A DNA stretch of 45,217 bases. Origin: Ilumatobacteraceae bacterium (lineage in GTDB: Bacteria; Actinomycetota; Acidimicrobiia; Acidimicrobiales; Ilumatobacteraceae). Below are positions 8,066 to 16,155 of the stretch, in pieces. Every line of letters begins with the position of its first letter. The stretch's first letter is position 1. The stretch covers positions 1 through 45,217 of the forward strand of contig JABSQH010000018.1 of the NCBI GenBank assembly GCA_013213745.1, written 5' to 3'. Made by a program: the position numbers and the translations under genes. The notes beneath the pieces are model-generated. The model had not been told where the DNA came from and did not search any database. It saw nothing but the letters and a program-made list of their open reading frames with translations.

Positions 8066-9013
8066 TCAGCCAGCAGCGAGTTCGGTGCGGGCGGCCTCGA
8101 CGTCGCGGTTGCGTTTCACCAGCGTCAGCAGCGTCCGGTCGATGGTCGCATCGTCGAGTTCATCGGCACCGAGGAGGAGGAGGGCTTTCGCCCAGTCGAG
8201 CCCTTCCGACACTCCGGGCGGTTGTTCGAGCCCGAGGGTGCGCAGCCGGTTGAGGGCGTCGACAACGGCGTCCTGCAGGTCGCGAGTGATGCCGGGCACG
8301 GCGGACTCGATGATCTCAGCCTCACGGTCCGGATCGGGGTAACTCAACCCGATGCGCAGACAGCGTCGGCGAACGGCATCGGCGAGCTCGCGCGACTCGT
8401 TGGAGGTGATGAACACCCATGGGTCCGAGCGAGCCTCGATCGTCCCGAGCTCGGGAATGGTCACCTGGCGCTCGTCGAGTGTTTCCAGTAAGAGCGCGTC
8501 GAGGGCGTCGTCGGCGCGGTCGAGTTCGTCCACCAGCAACACGACGGGGTCGGCAGATCGGAGCGCCGTGAGCAGCGGGCGTTCGAGCAGGAACTCCTCG
8601 GCGAACAGCGCCGAGGTGGCGGCGGCGAGTTCGCCGTCGCCGTCTGGCGCCGACGCACGCTCGGCAGCGAGGATCTGCGTGGCCAGCAGCTGACGGCCGT
8701 AGTCCCACTCGTACAACGCGTGCTGCGCGTCGATGCCTTCGTGGCACTGCAAGCGCACGAGGGACCGCCCGCTGGCCTGGGACACGGCGCGGGCAAGCGA
8801 CGTCTTGCCGACACCGGGCGGACCTTCGAGCAGCAGCGGGCGGCGTAGTGCGATCGTCAGGTGGACTGCAGCAGCGATCTCGTCGTCGGCCACGTAGCCA
8901 GCGGCACCGAGCGCTCGACCCACCTCGGTGGGATCGTCTCCCAGACTGCGCGAACTGGGCGCAGGGGAGCCCGGCGGATGGGTGCTCGGCGGATGAGTAC
9001 CCGGCTCGGTCAC
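8066..9013 (-). CDS. MoxR/CoxD-like AAA+ ATPase
   Basis: The GTG at 9013 is chosen because it overlaps the stop of the upstream dehydrogenase as GTGA; longer frames run into that gene. The 315-residue product has a Pro/Ser-rich N-terminus, Walker A GPPGVGKTS, Walker B VLLVDELDRAD, sensor 1 (WVFITSNESREL) and an arginine-rich segment (DAVRRRCLRIGL). Order and length fit MoxR-family AAA+ proteins of the CoxD branch. It is followed directly by its VWA partner. The probable role is ATP-driven remodelling or metal loading of the co-transcribed dehydrogenase. Confidence 0.86.
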   Translation of the reverse strand: MTEPGTHPPSTHPPGSPAPSSRSLGDDPTEVGRALGAAGYVADDEIAAAVHLTIALRRPLLLEGPPGVGKTSLARAVSQASGRSLVRLQCHEGIDAQHALYEWDYGRQLLATQILAAERASAPDGDGELAAATSALFAEEFLLERPLLTALRSADPVVLLVDELDRADDALDALLLETLDERQVTIPELGTIEARSDPWVFITSNESRELADAVRRRCLRIGLSYPDPDREAEIIESAVPGITRDLQDAVVDALNRLRTLGLEQPPGVSEGLDWAKALLLLGADELDDATIDRTLLTLVKRNRDVEAARTELAAG

Positions 9014-10260
9014 GAGCGCGTGCCGACCAATGCGTCCGTGATCAACGCCGACATCGACTCCGGCGTCATCAGCTTCGGGTTGGTCGCCGTGCAGACGTCG
9101 ACCATGGCATGCGACGTCAGATGCTCGATGTCGGCTGGTTCGGCGGACACCGACGGGAAGCCGTTGGTGCCGACGCGGCTCTTCGTGTAGTCGGGCAAGG
9201 TGGTGAAGCTCTGGGGGATGTCGAGGTCGTCGGCGAGGCGGATCATTCCTTCGAGGGCCAGGTCGGCCGCAGCGACGTCGCTCAGCCCGCGTGTGTCGTA
9301 GCCCATGGCACCAGCCATACGTGCGAACTTCGGGTAGTTGCCAGAGAGGTTGTGCTCCCACGTCCGCGTGATGGAGATGCCGTTGCCGACTCCGTGGTGG
9401 GTGTCGAAGCGCGCCGACAACGCGTGGGAGATCGCGTGGGTGATGTCGAGACCGGCGGAGTTGAACGCCATTCCGGCGATGTACTGCGCGTACATCATCT
9501 TCTCGCGGGCCACCGGGTCGTAGCCGTTACCGACCGCGATCGGCAGCCACTGGAACGTCAGCTCGATCGCCTGCAGGGCAGGGCCTTGCGACGGGGTGTT
9601 GTCGAGGATCGATAGATACGCGCCCGAGGCGTGCGCGAGCACGTCCATGCCGCAATAGGCGGTGAGGTCGGCAGGCAGCGGCATGAACAGCACCGGGTCG
9701 TCGATCGACATCGACGGCGCGATCTGATCGGCGGCACCGATGAACTTGTTGTTGTTCGGACCGGTCGTGGTGTCGGTGACGACGAATGCGAAGCTCATTT
9801 CCGAGGCCGTACCCGCCGTGGTCGACACCGCGATATGGGGTGGCAGGATCGGGTTCTCGAGTTCGAGCATGCCCTGAAAGTCGTTGATGGTGCGACCATC
9901 GTGAGCCGCCACGACCCGCGTGGCTTTGGCGCAGTCGTGGCTCGATCCGCCACCGAGCGAGATGAACCCGTCGCACTCGGCATCGCCGTAGGCCACGTGC
10001 GCGTCCATCACGTTGTAATCCTTGGGATTCGACTCGACCTTGTCGAACACCTCGACACTGACGCCTGCTGCTTCGATGATGCCCTTCACCTCGTCGACGA
10101 TCCCAGTGCCGCGCAAGCCGGTCGTCATCAACAGGACTCGCTGCATCCCGAGTTGCGCCGCCGACACACCGATCATCTCGTGTGCGCCCGGTCCGAGCAA
10201 CGCTGCAGGAGTCGGGTGGATGCTCTTGATCGGGAACAGATTCAGTCGACTGATGTCCAT
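9010..10260 (-). CDS. Iron-type alcohol dehydrogenase, NDMA-dependent methanol dehydrogenase-like
   Basis: The 416-residue protein resembles the methanol:NDMA oxidoreductases of actinobacteria, with FPIKSIHPTPAALLGPGAHE, VLLMTTGLRGTGIV, DKVESNPKDYNVMDAH, GFISLGGGSSHDCAK and AVSTTAGTASEMSFA. Metal ligands of group III alcohol dehydrogenases are visible: Asp and His in GMDVLAHASG, and two His in ITHAISHALSARFDTHHG. Members of this group keep a tightly bound nicotinamide cofactor and are thought to use mycofactocin as electron carrier. A TAGTGT -10 box (10268-10273) lies 7 nt before the ATG at 10260, so this start is preferred to the GTG at 10269. It heads the dehydrogenase/AAA/VWA operon. The true substrate (methanol, other alcohol or aldehyde) is unknown. 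Confidence 0.85.
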   Translation of the reverse strand: MDISRLNLFPIKSIHPTPAALLGPGAHEMIGVSAAQLGMQRVLLMTTGLRGTGIVDEVKGIIEAAGVSVEVFDKVESNPKDYNVMDAHVAYGDAECDGFISLGGGSSHDCAKATRVVAAHDGRTINDFQGMLELENPILPPHIAVSTTAGTASEMSFAFVVTDTTTGPNNNKFIGAADQIAPSMSIDDPVLFMPLPADLTAYCGMDVLAHASGAYLSILDNTPSQGPALQAIELTFQWLPIAVGNGYDPVAREKMMYAQYIAGMAFNSAGLDITHAISHALSARFDTHHGVGNGISITRTWEHNLSGNYPKFARMAGAMGYDTRGLSDVAAADLALEGMIRLADDLDIPQSFTTLPDYTKSRVGTNGFPSVSAEPADIEHLTSHAMVDVCTATNPKLMTPESMSALITDALVGTRS

Positions 10261-10280
10261 GCGTGGCACACTAGGTCAGA

Positions 10281-11081
10281 GTGAGAACGGGTCTCGTTTC
10301 GGACGTCGCACGCTCGCCAGACGCGAGCGATGCTCGAGCGCGTTTGTGCACCACGCTGCAAGGAGCCGACCCCAGCAACGGACTCGTTGCAATGGTCGAC
10401 GACGGCTTCTTCGACAGGTGGATTCCCGAGATCGTCGAGATGGAGATGGAGCAGGATCCCGTCCACCGCCACAAGGACGTGCTCGCCCATTCGATTGCGG
10501 TCACCGCGTCGACACCACCAGCGCTGCGCCTTCGAATGGCTGCGCTGCTGCACGATGTCGGCAAACCGGCGACCCGCCGGTTCGGACCTGGGGGTGTCAC
10601 GTTCTGGCACCACGAGGCGGTCGGCGCCCGAATCGCCAAGCGACGACTGGACGCGATGGGCTTCGACGAGCAATTCGTCACCGAGGTGGCGCACCTCGTC
10701 GAGCTGAGCGGTCGATTCAAAGGGTTCGGTGACGGGTGGACCGACAGCGCTGTTCGCCGGTACGTCGTCGATGCGGGTGCCCTACTGGGTGACCTCAACC
10801 TGCTGGTCCGCCACGACTGCACGACGCGCAACGCCAAGAAGGCCGCGGCGCTGCAGCGCATGGTCGACGATCTCGAAGCGCGCATTCGGGCGTTGGCCGC
10901 CGCGGATGCCGAGGCCCGCCGGCGTCCGCCGCTGAGCGGCGACGAGATCATGGAGCTGCTCCGGATTCCTCCGGGGCCCGCCGTCGGCCAAGCGATCAAG
11001 ATGCTGATGGCGGCGGACCCGCCACTCGACCGCGCCGAGGCTGAGCGTGCCCTACGCGAGTGGTGGACGGCCGATCGATGA
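10281..11081 (+). CDS. HD-domain protein equal to the C-terminal half of a CCA-adding enzyme
   Basis: The 266-residue protein from GTG 10281 matches the HD and RNA-binding part of bacterial CCA tRNA nucleotidyltransferases: MEMEQDPVHRHKDVLAHS, AALLHDVGKPATRR (His91-Asp92), GWTDSAVRRYVVDAG, RHDCTTRNAKKA and LSGDEIMELLRIPPGP. The N-terminal nucleotidyltransferase domain is missing, as only 20 bp separate its start from the divergent dehydrogenase. It could be a stand-alone HD phosphohydrolase or a split enzyme whose catalytic part lies elsewhere. Its stop overlaps the ATG of the first ArsR-type gene (ATGA). Confidence 0.8.
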   Translation: MRTGLVSDVARSPDASDARARLCTTLQGADPSNGLVAMVDDGFFDRWIPEIVEMEMEQDPVHRHKDVLAHSIAVTASTPPALRLRMAALLHDVGKPATRRFGPGGVTFWHHEAVGARIAKRRLDAMGFDEQFVTEVAHLVELSGRFKGFGDGWTDSAVRRYVVDAGALLGDLNLLVRHDCTTRNAKKAAALQRMVDDLEARIRALAAADAEARRRPPLSGDEIMELLRIPPGPAVGQAIKMLMAADPPLDRAEAERALREWWTADR

Positions 11082-11449
11082 GCATCCCGGATTCCCTGGA
11101 CGACAACGCCGTCACGCCGCCCATCGATGTCGCCGACGGGCTCGATCGTCTCGGGTTGGCCCTTGCCGACCCGATCCGTCGAGAGGTGCTCATCCGCCTG
11201 CTTCGCGGCACGCACCGTCCGAGCGACCTCGCCGCAGCGATTGGGACCTCCCGATCCAATCTCTCCAACCACCTCACGTGCCTGCGCGGCTGTGGGTTGA
11301 TCCAGGCGGAGCGATCCGGCCGTCACCTGCACTACCAGCTCGTGTCCGACCAGCTGGCTGGCGCACTGCGAGCCCTCCTCGCGGCAGCGGAGACACTGAC
11401 GCCTCCCACGGGGAGCGGGGAATCACCGAGAGCCGCAGCGACCGAATAA
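11078..11449 (+). CDS. ArsR-family regulator, CmtR-like, without third cysteine
   Basis: Taking the ATG at 11078 (ATGA overlap with the HD gene) gives 123 residues. The winged helix reads LGLALADPIRREVLIRLL, then RPSDLAAAIGTSRSNLSNHLTCLRGCGL. Cys68 and Cys72 match Cys57 and Cys61 of mycobacterial CmtR, a Cd/Pb sensor with ligands in the recognition helix. The C-terminal ligand (CmtR Cys102) is absent, because the tail after residue 100 has no cysteine. It is a close paralogue of the next gene. It may sense a different metal, bind metal more weakly, or be decaying. Confidence 0.85.
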   Translation: MSIPDSLDDNAVTPPIDVADGLDRLGLALADPIRREVLIRLLRGTHRPSDLAAAIGTSRSNLSNHLTCLRGCGLIQAERSGRHLHYQLVSDQLAGALRALLAAAETLTPPTGSGESPRAAATE

Positions 11450-11458
11450 TCGGCAATA

Positions 11459-11476
11459 ATTCATTTCAGAATGAAT
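11459..11476. promoter_or_regulatory. Inverted repeat between the two ArsR-type genes
   Basis: ATTCATT-TCAG-AATGAAT is a perfect 7-bp inverted repeat with a 4-base spacer, AT-rich against a GC-rich background. It lies upstream of the -10 box of the second regulator, a usual place for an ArsR/SmtB operator. Confidence 0.5.
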
Positions 11477-11495
11477 TCAGCGGCTGCTGAACCGT

Positions 11496-11518
11496 TATAG
11501 TTCAGGCATGCCTGAACT
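11496..11518 (+). promoter_or_regulatory. -10 box and perfect 20-bp palindrome over the start codon
   Basis: TATAGT (11496-11501) is 6 nt before the ATG at 11508, so transcription should start at or next to the start codon. The palindrome AGTTCAGGCATGCCTGAACT (11499-11518) is perfect and contains that ATG. A regulator bound there would cover the transcription start, fitting autoregulation by one of the CmtR-like proteins. Confidence 0.65.
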
Positions 11519-11864
11519 CTCCACAGTGGTCGAGCTCCCTGGCCACATCGGTCGGGCTCCGGTCGACGGCCTCGATCGCATCGGACTGGCGCTTGCTGAT
11601 CCGATTCGCCGCGAGGTGCTCGTACGACTGCTCGACGGGACACAGCGACCGAGCGACCTCGCTGCGGCGATCGGCACATCGCGCTCGAATCTGTCGAACC
11701 ATCTCGCATGCCTTCGTGGCTGCGGACTGATCGACGCAGACCGCGCCGGCCGACACCTCTACTACGGACTGGTCTCCGACCAGCTGGCCGATGCACTTCG
11801 TGCACTCCTCGTCGTCGCCGCCACGCTCGACGACTGCGACGAAACAACGGCGACGCAATCATGA
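11508..11864 (+). CDS. ArsR-family metal sensor, CmtR-like with full Cys set
   Basis: The 118-residue protein has the winged helix DPIRREVLVRLLDG and RPSDLAAAIGTSRSNLSNHLACLRGCGL. Cys68, Cys72 and a C-terminal Cys110 reproduce the Cys57/Cys61/Cys102 set that binds Cd(II) or Pb(II) in CmtR. The ATG is inside a 20-bp palindrome just after a -10 box. Its stop overlaps the ATG of the CDF exporter (ATGA), so sensor and pump are co-expressed. The metal is probably Cd, Pb or Zn, by analogy only. Confidence 0.88.
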   Translation: MPELSTVVELPGHIGRAPVDGLDRIGLALADPIRREVLVRLLDGTQRPSDLAAAIGTSRSNLSNHLACLRGCGLIDADRAGRHLYYGLVSDQLADALRALLVVAATLDDCDETTATQS

Positions 11865-12511
11865 GCGCTGAGGTCACCGCGTCGCCACCGGGGGTCGATC
11901 GCCAACGGGTCGTACGCCGAGCAACGCTGCTGAATCGACTGACGATCGGCTGGAATGCGGTCGAAGGCATCGTGGCGATTGCGGCTGGCGTTGCGGCGTC
12001 GTCGATTGGCCTCGTTGCGTTCGGTCTCGACTCCGGCATCGAAGTGTCCGCGGCGCTGATCCTTGCGTGGCGGCTCCATCAAGAACGACGTGACGGATGC
12101 AAGCTCGAGGCCGACGATCGCGCCCAGAAGCTCGTGGCGTGGTCGTTCGTTGCGCTCGCCAGTTACGTCTCGATCTCGGCGACGCTCGACCTCATCGGCA
12201 GACACGAGCCGGAGGCATCAGGACTCGGCATTGCGATCGCCGCACTGTCACTGCTCGTGATGCCCGTGCTCGCCGCCGCCAAGCGGACAGTGGCGCTGCA
12301 GCTCGGCTCACAGGCCGCGGTCGCCGAGGCTGCGCAGACAAACGTGTGCACGCTGCTGTCGGCGGCGCTGCTGGTCGGTCTTTCGGCCAACGCTGCGCTG
12401 GGTTGGTGGTGGGCCGACCCCGTGGCTGGGCTGACGATTGCGGCCGCGGCGGCGTGGATGGCAGCGCGCACATTCACGGCGGACTCGCTCGAACACACCT
12501 GTTGCGGCTGA
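11861..12511 (+). CDS. Cation diffusion facilitator-like exporter, short form
   Basis: The 216-residue membrane protein has about six hydrophobic helices and CDF marks: SSIGLVAFGLDSGIEVSAA in the second helix (Asp57, Glu61 in the metal-site position) and WWADPVAGLTIAAAAAW in the fifth. It ends at the last helix with HTCCG and lacks the cytoplasmic C-terminal domain of full-length CDF proteins (about 300 residues). It is translationally coupled to the CmtR-like sensor, so it most likely exports the metal sensed. Short CDF relatives beside ArsR-type genes are common in actinobacteria. Confidence 0.82.
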   Translation: MSAEVTASPPGVDRQRVVRRATLLNRLTIGWNAVEGIVAIAAGVAASSIGLVAFGLDSGIEVSAALILAWRLHQERRDGCKLEADDRAQKLVAWSFVALASYVSISATLDLIGRHEPEASGLGIAIAALSLLVMPVLAAAKRTVALQLGSQAAVAEAAQTNVCTLLSAALLVGLSANAALGWWWADPVAGLTIAAAAAWMAARTFTADSLEHTCCG

Positions 12512-12605
12512 CCGCCTCACTCTGCGGCAGCGCTCGGGGCGGTCACAACCACAGAGCGAGCACCGCAGCTCCGCCGTGGGCCGCCGCCCGCAGGAACCAC
12601 TTCTG

Positions 12606-13272
12606 TCAGCGCTCTTTGCCGTGGAGGAACTCCTCACGAACGATGTCGAGGCTGGCGATGTAGACGAACGTGCCCGCGGCCAACGCAGTGAACGTGGCGT
12701 CGAAGGAGATCTCGGCGCGATTGTCAAAGAAGCTGCTCACCGCCGTACCGATCAAGACACCGGCCGGCGTGGTCACGGTGAAGAACGCCAAGAGGCGTAT
12801 CGACAGACCCCACTCCAACCCGGCGCGAACACAGCTCACTGCGAGCGCAAAGGCCGCCGACGACTTGTGAGCGATGATCGCCACGAAGATCACCCAGATG
12901 TCCTCGGTGTCGACCGGCGCGCCGAGGGCGAGGCCGGCGATAATGCGGTGCACCGACAACAAGGCGATCAACACGTACGGATAGATCGCCGGCCGCTCTT
13001 GCAAGGTCTACACGGCGACGGCGGTAGCCCGTGTCGTCTGGGCGCAGGGCAGCGCAGTGCCTCCCGGCGAGTCCGGACCTTCGAGCAGATCGACCACGTC
13101 GTGTGCGGTGCGCGTGGCGACGATGACGTGTTCGAAGGGCCGCAAGCGCATTCCCCCACGCCAGCAACCGTGAATGCAGGTTCACGTCCTTGCGGCGAAG
13201 CGGGATGATCCCGCCGGCTCAGCCGGCGGCAAAGATGAGCACGGCCGGGGCGACCTTCAGTCCGAAATCCAC
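12606..13272 (-). pseudogene. Broken ZIP-family metal importer
   Basis: From a GTG at 13272 the minus strand reads VDFGLKVAPAVLIFAAG, a ZIP-like first helix. A TGA follows, then the same frame gives GGIIPLRR and LHSRLLAWGNALA as in ZIP proteins. At about 13160 the similarity breaks off, and about 150 bp of unrelated sequence ends in a stop near 13010. The C-terminal part is open from 13004: SVHRIIAGLALGAP, VIFVAIIAHKSSAAFALA and LLAFFTVTTPAGVLIGTAV, with the conserved His of the transport site. So there is a stop codon, a frame change and a lost middle. The Zur-like box at 13342 fits a former zinc importer. The downstream 132-codon frame may still be translated but cannot form a whole transporter. 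Sequencing error could explain the stop, not the replaced middle. Confidence 0.72.
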
Positions 13273-13341
13273 GTGTTCCCATTCCCATTGGTTGGTTCCG
13301 ACGCGCCGGAGCGCAGTAGGGAGGCGTACACTTGGCCGAAG

Positions 13342-13356
13342 TGAGAATCATTCCCA
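13342..13356. promoter_or_regulatory. Zur-like operator 2
   Basis: TGAGAATCATTCCCA differs by one base from the consensus TGAGAATCRTTCTCA. It lies between the broken ZIP gene (minus) and the FAD oxidoreductase (plus). It ends 4 bases before the first possible ATG of the latter, and GAGAAT inside it could act as the rightward -10 region. Confidence 0.65.
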
Positions 13357-13413
13357 TCAATGCTGTCGCCGTCGACGCGGGCAACTGACGTGGGCGTTGG
13401 CCCTCCCTCCGAC

Positions 13414-14628
13414 ATGCCGCCCACCGACGCAGACATCTGCGTGATCGGCGCCGGCCCTCATGGGTTGGCGATCGTTGCGCACCTGTTGACCGCCAAGCCG
13501 GCGCTGCGCGAGCGGCTCGCCATCGTCGACCCGACCGGTTGCTGGATGCGTACCTGGCACGACCAGTTCGCCCGGCTCGAGATCGGCGTGCTGCGCTCGC
13601 CGATCGTGCATCACCCCGACGTGGACCCGGGGGCATTGGCTCGGTACGTGGACGACCACCGCAAGCAACGGTCGAACCTCCCGTACGATCCCCCACTGGT
13701 CGACGTGTTCACCTCGTTCTGCAGCGAAGTCATCGAACGGTTCGAGCTCGGCGACGCGGTCACCACCGGACGTGTCACCGAGCTGACCACCGATGAAGCG
13801 AACACCATCACCACCACCGCGGGGACGATCCAGGCGCGGCACATCGTGTGGGCCGCCAACACCGCCACGCCGATCATCCCCTGGGCGCTGCGCCCCGCCG
13901 TCGATTCGGGCGTCGCCCAGCACGGGTTGTCGGTCGATCTGCCATCGATCGGTTCGCTCGACGGCGAACACGTCGTGATCGTCGGCGGCGGCCTCACCGC
14001 GGGCCACCTGGCGATGGGCGCTGTCGAACGCAGGGCACGAGTCACGCTCATCACTCGACGCCCGATCGTCGAGCGCGACTTCGACGTCGAGCCAGGCTGG
14101 CTCGGGCCGCGCCACCTCGCCGGCTTCTGGCGAGCTGGCGACCCGCAGCGCCGCATCGATACCGCCCGGGCTGCGCGTGGCGGGGGCACGATGCCCAGAT
14201 GGATGCGCCGTCAGATACTCGACCAGATCCGCGCTGGCCGGATCGCCCATTGCATCGACCGGATCGACACGGCGCCGTGCGACGCCGAGGAGCGCACCCT
14301 CCAACTCGGTGATGGGCCGCTGGCGTTCGATCGCTGCTGGCTGGCCACCGGTACTCGCCCCGACGTACGCGCCGACCACGCACTCCGCACGGTGATCGAC
14401 GACCACATCGACGGGTTCCCGCTCATCGACCCGAACCTGCGCGTGCGCGGCCGAGACGTGTACATGACGGGCCGCCTCGCGCTGATGGAACTCGGACCGG
14501 CTGCCGGCAACCTCTGGGGCGCACGCACAGCCGCCCGACGGATCACCCGTGCGCTGACCGACGTCGACCTCGACACCGATTCGGTCACGACCATCCGACC
14601 CAACAGCACGATAGGCGCAGCGAAGTGA
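13414..14628 (+). CDS. FAD/NAD(P)-binding oxidoreductase, possible zinc-limitation protein
   Basis: The protein has an N-terminal FAD Rossmann motif (DADICVIGAGPHGLAIVAHLL) and a second dinucleotide motif EHVVIVGGGLTAGHLAM. The segment DPTGCWMRTWHDQFARLEIGVLRSP recalls the SidA/IucD-type N-hydroxylase superfamily, and ATG motifs such as CWLATGTRP are present. The start is uncertain: ATG 13414 puts the FAD motif 8 residues in, while GTG 13390 and ATG 13360 are in frame and closer to the Zur-like box. The product is about 404 residues, shorter than siderophore N-hydroxylases. It overlaps the next small gene (GTGA) and is followed by a CobW gene. Metallophore-related or redox roles are possible; none can be shown. 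Confidence 0.78.
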   Translation: MPPTDADICVIGAGPHGLAIVAHLLTAKPALRERLAIVDPTGCWMRTWHDQFARLEIGVLRSPIVHHPDVDPGALARYVDDHRKQRSNLPYDPPLVDVFTSFCSEVIERFELGDAVTTGRVTELTTDEANTITTTAGTIQARHIVWAANTATPIIPWALRPAVDSGVAQHGLSVDLPSIGSLDGEHVVIVGGGLTAGHLAMGAVERRARVTLITRRPIVERDFDVEPGWLGPRHLAGFWRAGDPQRRIDTARAARGGGTMPRWMRRQILDQIRAGRIAHCIDRIDTAPCDAEERTLQLGDGPLAFDRCWLATGTRPDVRADHALRTVIDDHIDGFPLIDPNLRVRGRDVYMTGRLALMELGPAAGNLWGARTAARRITRALTDVDLDTDSVTTIRPNSTIGAAK

Positions 14629-14849
14629 GCAACGACTACGGCATCCCCCTCGTCACCGAAGATCTCATCGACTGCTTTGGGCAACCCACGCACCGCCTCG
14701 TGCTGGAGATCGACGGCACGGTCACGATCACGTTCCATGGGTCGGGCGTGAAGGCCCGAGTCGACCCCTCCACCCGGGGTGTCCTCACGCCAGGGGTGCA
14801 CGTCCCACCGACGCTGCTCGATCACGCGGCATCGATGCGACTGGCCTGA
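14625..14849 (+). CDS. Small conserved-looking protein coupled to the FAD oxidoreductase
   Basis: GTG at 14625 overlaps the upstream stop (GTGA) and opens a 74-residue frame beginning MSNDYGIPLVTEDLIDCFG. It has an alternating-hydrophobic middle (HRLVLEIDGTVTITFHGSG) that predicts a small beta sheet, one Cys and two His. No signal or membrane segment is seen. The tight coupling and the codon pattern of its neighbours argue that it is real. I do not recognise a family. Confidence 0.65.
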   Translation: MSNDYGIPLVTEDLIDCFGQPTHRLVLEIDGTVTITFHGSGVKARVDPSTRGVLTPGVHVPPTLLDHAASMRLA

Positions 14850-14885
14850 CCGCCCGGCCGCCCCACATTCTTGCGAGCACGCTCC

Positions 14886-16088
14886 ATGACGACGACCGCC
14901 AACGTCGAACGTTCGAAGGTTCCGGTCACGGTGTTGTCGGGATTCCTCGGCGCCGGCAAGACCACCTTGCTGCAACGCGTGCTCGACAACCGGGAAGATC
15001 GCCGAGTGGCAGTGATCGTCAACGACATGAGCGAGATCAATGTCGACGCCGAGATCGTGCGCAACGCCGACGTGTTGCGCGCCGACGAGCAACTGGTCGA
15101 GATGACCAACGGCTGCATCTGTTGCACCTTGCGTGAAGACCTCGTGGTCGAGGTCGGCCGTCTGGCAGCGGAGGGCCACTTCGACTGCATCGTGATCGAG
15201 TCCACCGGGATCAGCGAGCCGATGCCGGTGGCCACGACGTTTGCGTTCCGCGATGAGGACGGCGTGTCGCTCGGCGACGTGGCCGAGCTCGACACCATGG
15301 TCACGGTCGTCGACGCCGAGACGATCCAACGCGAGATCGGCACCCGCGACCGACTGGTCGATCGCGACATTGGAGCGGTCGAGGGCGATGATCGCCGGAT
15401 CTCGCAGCTGCTGATCGATCAGATCGAGTTCGCCAACGTGATCATCATCAACAAGACCGACCGGGCCAGCCGCCGCAGCCTCGAAGAGGTCGAGGGCATC
15501 ATCGAGCACCTCAACCCCGGCGCACGGATCATGCGCGCACACCACGCCGACGTCCCCCTCGACGCCGTCCTCGAAACCGGCGTGTATGACGTCGAGACCG
15601 CGTCGCATTCGGCCGGATGGGCGCGCGAACTCGAGGGCTTTCACACACCCGAGATCGAGAAGTACGGCATCGAGAGCTTCGTGTATCGCCGGCGGGTGCC
15701 GTTCCACCCCGAGCGTCTCGCTGAGCTGTTCACGCGCGGCCTCCCCAACGTGGTGCGGTCGAAGGGCACGTGCTGGTTGGCGAGCCGGCTGTTCGTGTCG
15801 GGGGTGTGGTCGCAGGCCGGCCCCGCATTGACCATCGAGCCGTTCGGGCATTGGTGGGCGACGAAGCCACGAGAAGAGTGGCCCGACGATCCGGCCACGA
15901 TCGAGTGGATCGACAGCATCTGGGACCCCAATGTCGGCGACTGCCGCCAAGAGGTCGCCTTCATCGGCGCCAAGCTCAATCGCCCGCACCTCGAGAAGCT
16001 CCTCGACCGGGCACTGCTCACCGACGAGGAACAGTTGTGGCATCCGGATCGATGGGCTGCGCTCCCCGATCCGCTGCCACCCTGGTGA
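14886..16088 (+). CDS. COG0523/CobW-family GTPase 1 (putative zinc chaperone)
   Basis: The 400-residue protein is a full CobW-type GTPase: Walker [10 protein letters not shown] (19-27), [11 protein letters not shown] with the metal motif Cys77-X-Cys79-Cys80, [12 protein letters not shown] (Walker B region), VVDAE, INKTD (NKxD) and a CobW C-terminal domain with [10 protein letters not shown]. It starts 37 bp after the 74-aa gene and probably shares its transcript from the Zur-like box at 13342. Family members of this type (YciC/ZagA/ZNG1-like) give zinc to client enzymes under shortage. ATG 14886 is chosen over an in-frame TTG 15 bases upstream. Confidence 0.92.
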   Translation: MTTTANVERSKVPVTVLSGFLGAGKTTLLQRVLDNREDRRVAVIVNDMSEINVDAEIVRNADVLRADEQLVEMTNGCICCTLREDLVVEVGRLAAEGHFDCIVIESTGISEPMPVATTFAFRDEDGVSLGDVAELDTMVTVVDAETIQREIGTRDRLVDRDIGAVEGDDRRISQLLIDQIEFANVIIINKTDRASRRSLEEVEGIIEHLNPGARIMRAHHADVPLDAVLETGVYDVETASHSAGWARELEGFHTPEIEKYGIESFVYRRRVPFHPERLAELFTRGLPNVVRSKGTCWLASRLFVSGVWSQAGPALTIEPFGHWWATKPREEWPDDPATIEWIDSIWDPNVGDCRQEVAFIGAKLNRPHLEKLLDRALLTDEEQLWHPDRWAALPDPLPPW

Positions 16089-16121
16089 TGAGCGATTGGT
16101 CACCGATCATTCCGAACACGG

Positions 16122-16149
16122 TGAGAATCGTTCTCATTTCAGTTACGCT
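16122..16149 (+). promoter_or_regulatory. Zur-like operator 3 with leaderless promoter of CobW 2
   Basis: TGAGAATCGTTCTCA (16122-16136) is a perfect palindrome apart from its central base. A TACGCT -10 (16144-16149) follows 7 bases later, and the ATG of CobW 2 is 6 bases after that. The operator thus occupies the -35/-10 spacer. Confidence 0.75.
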
Positions 16150-16155
16150 GACCGA

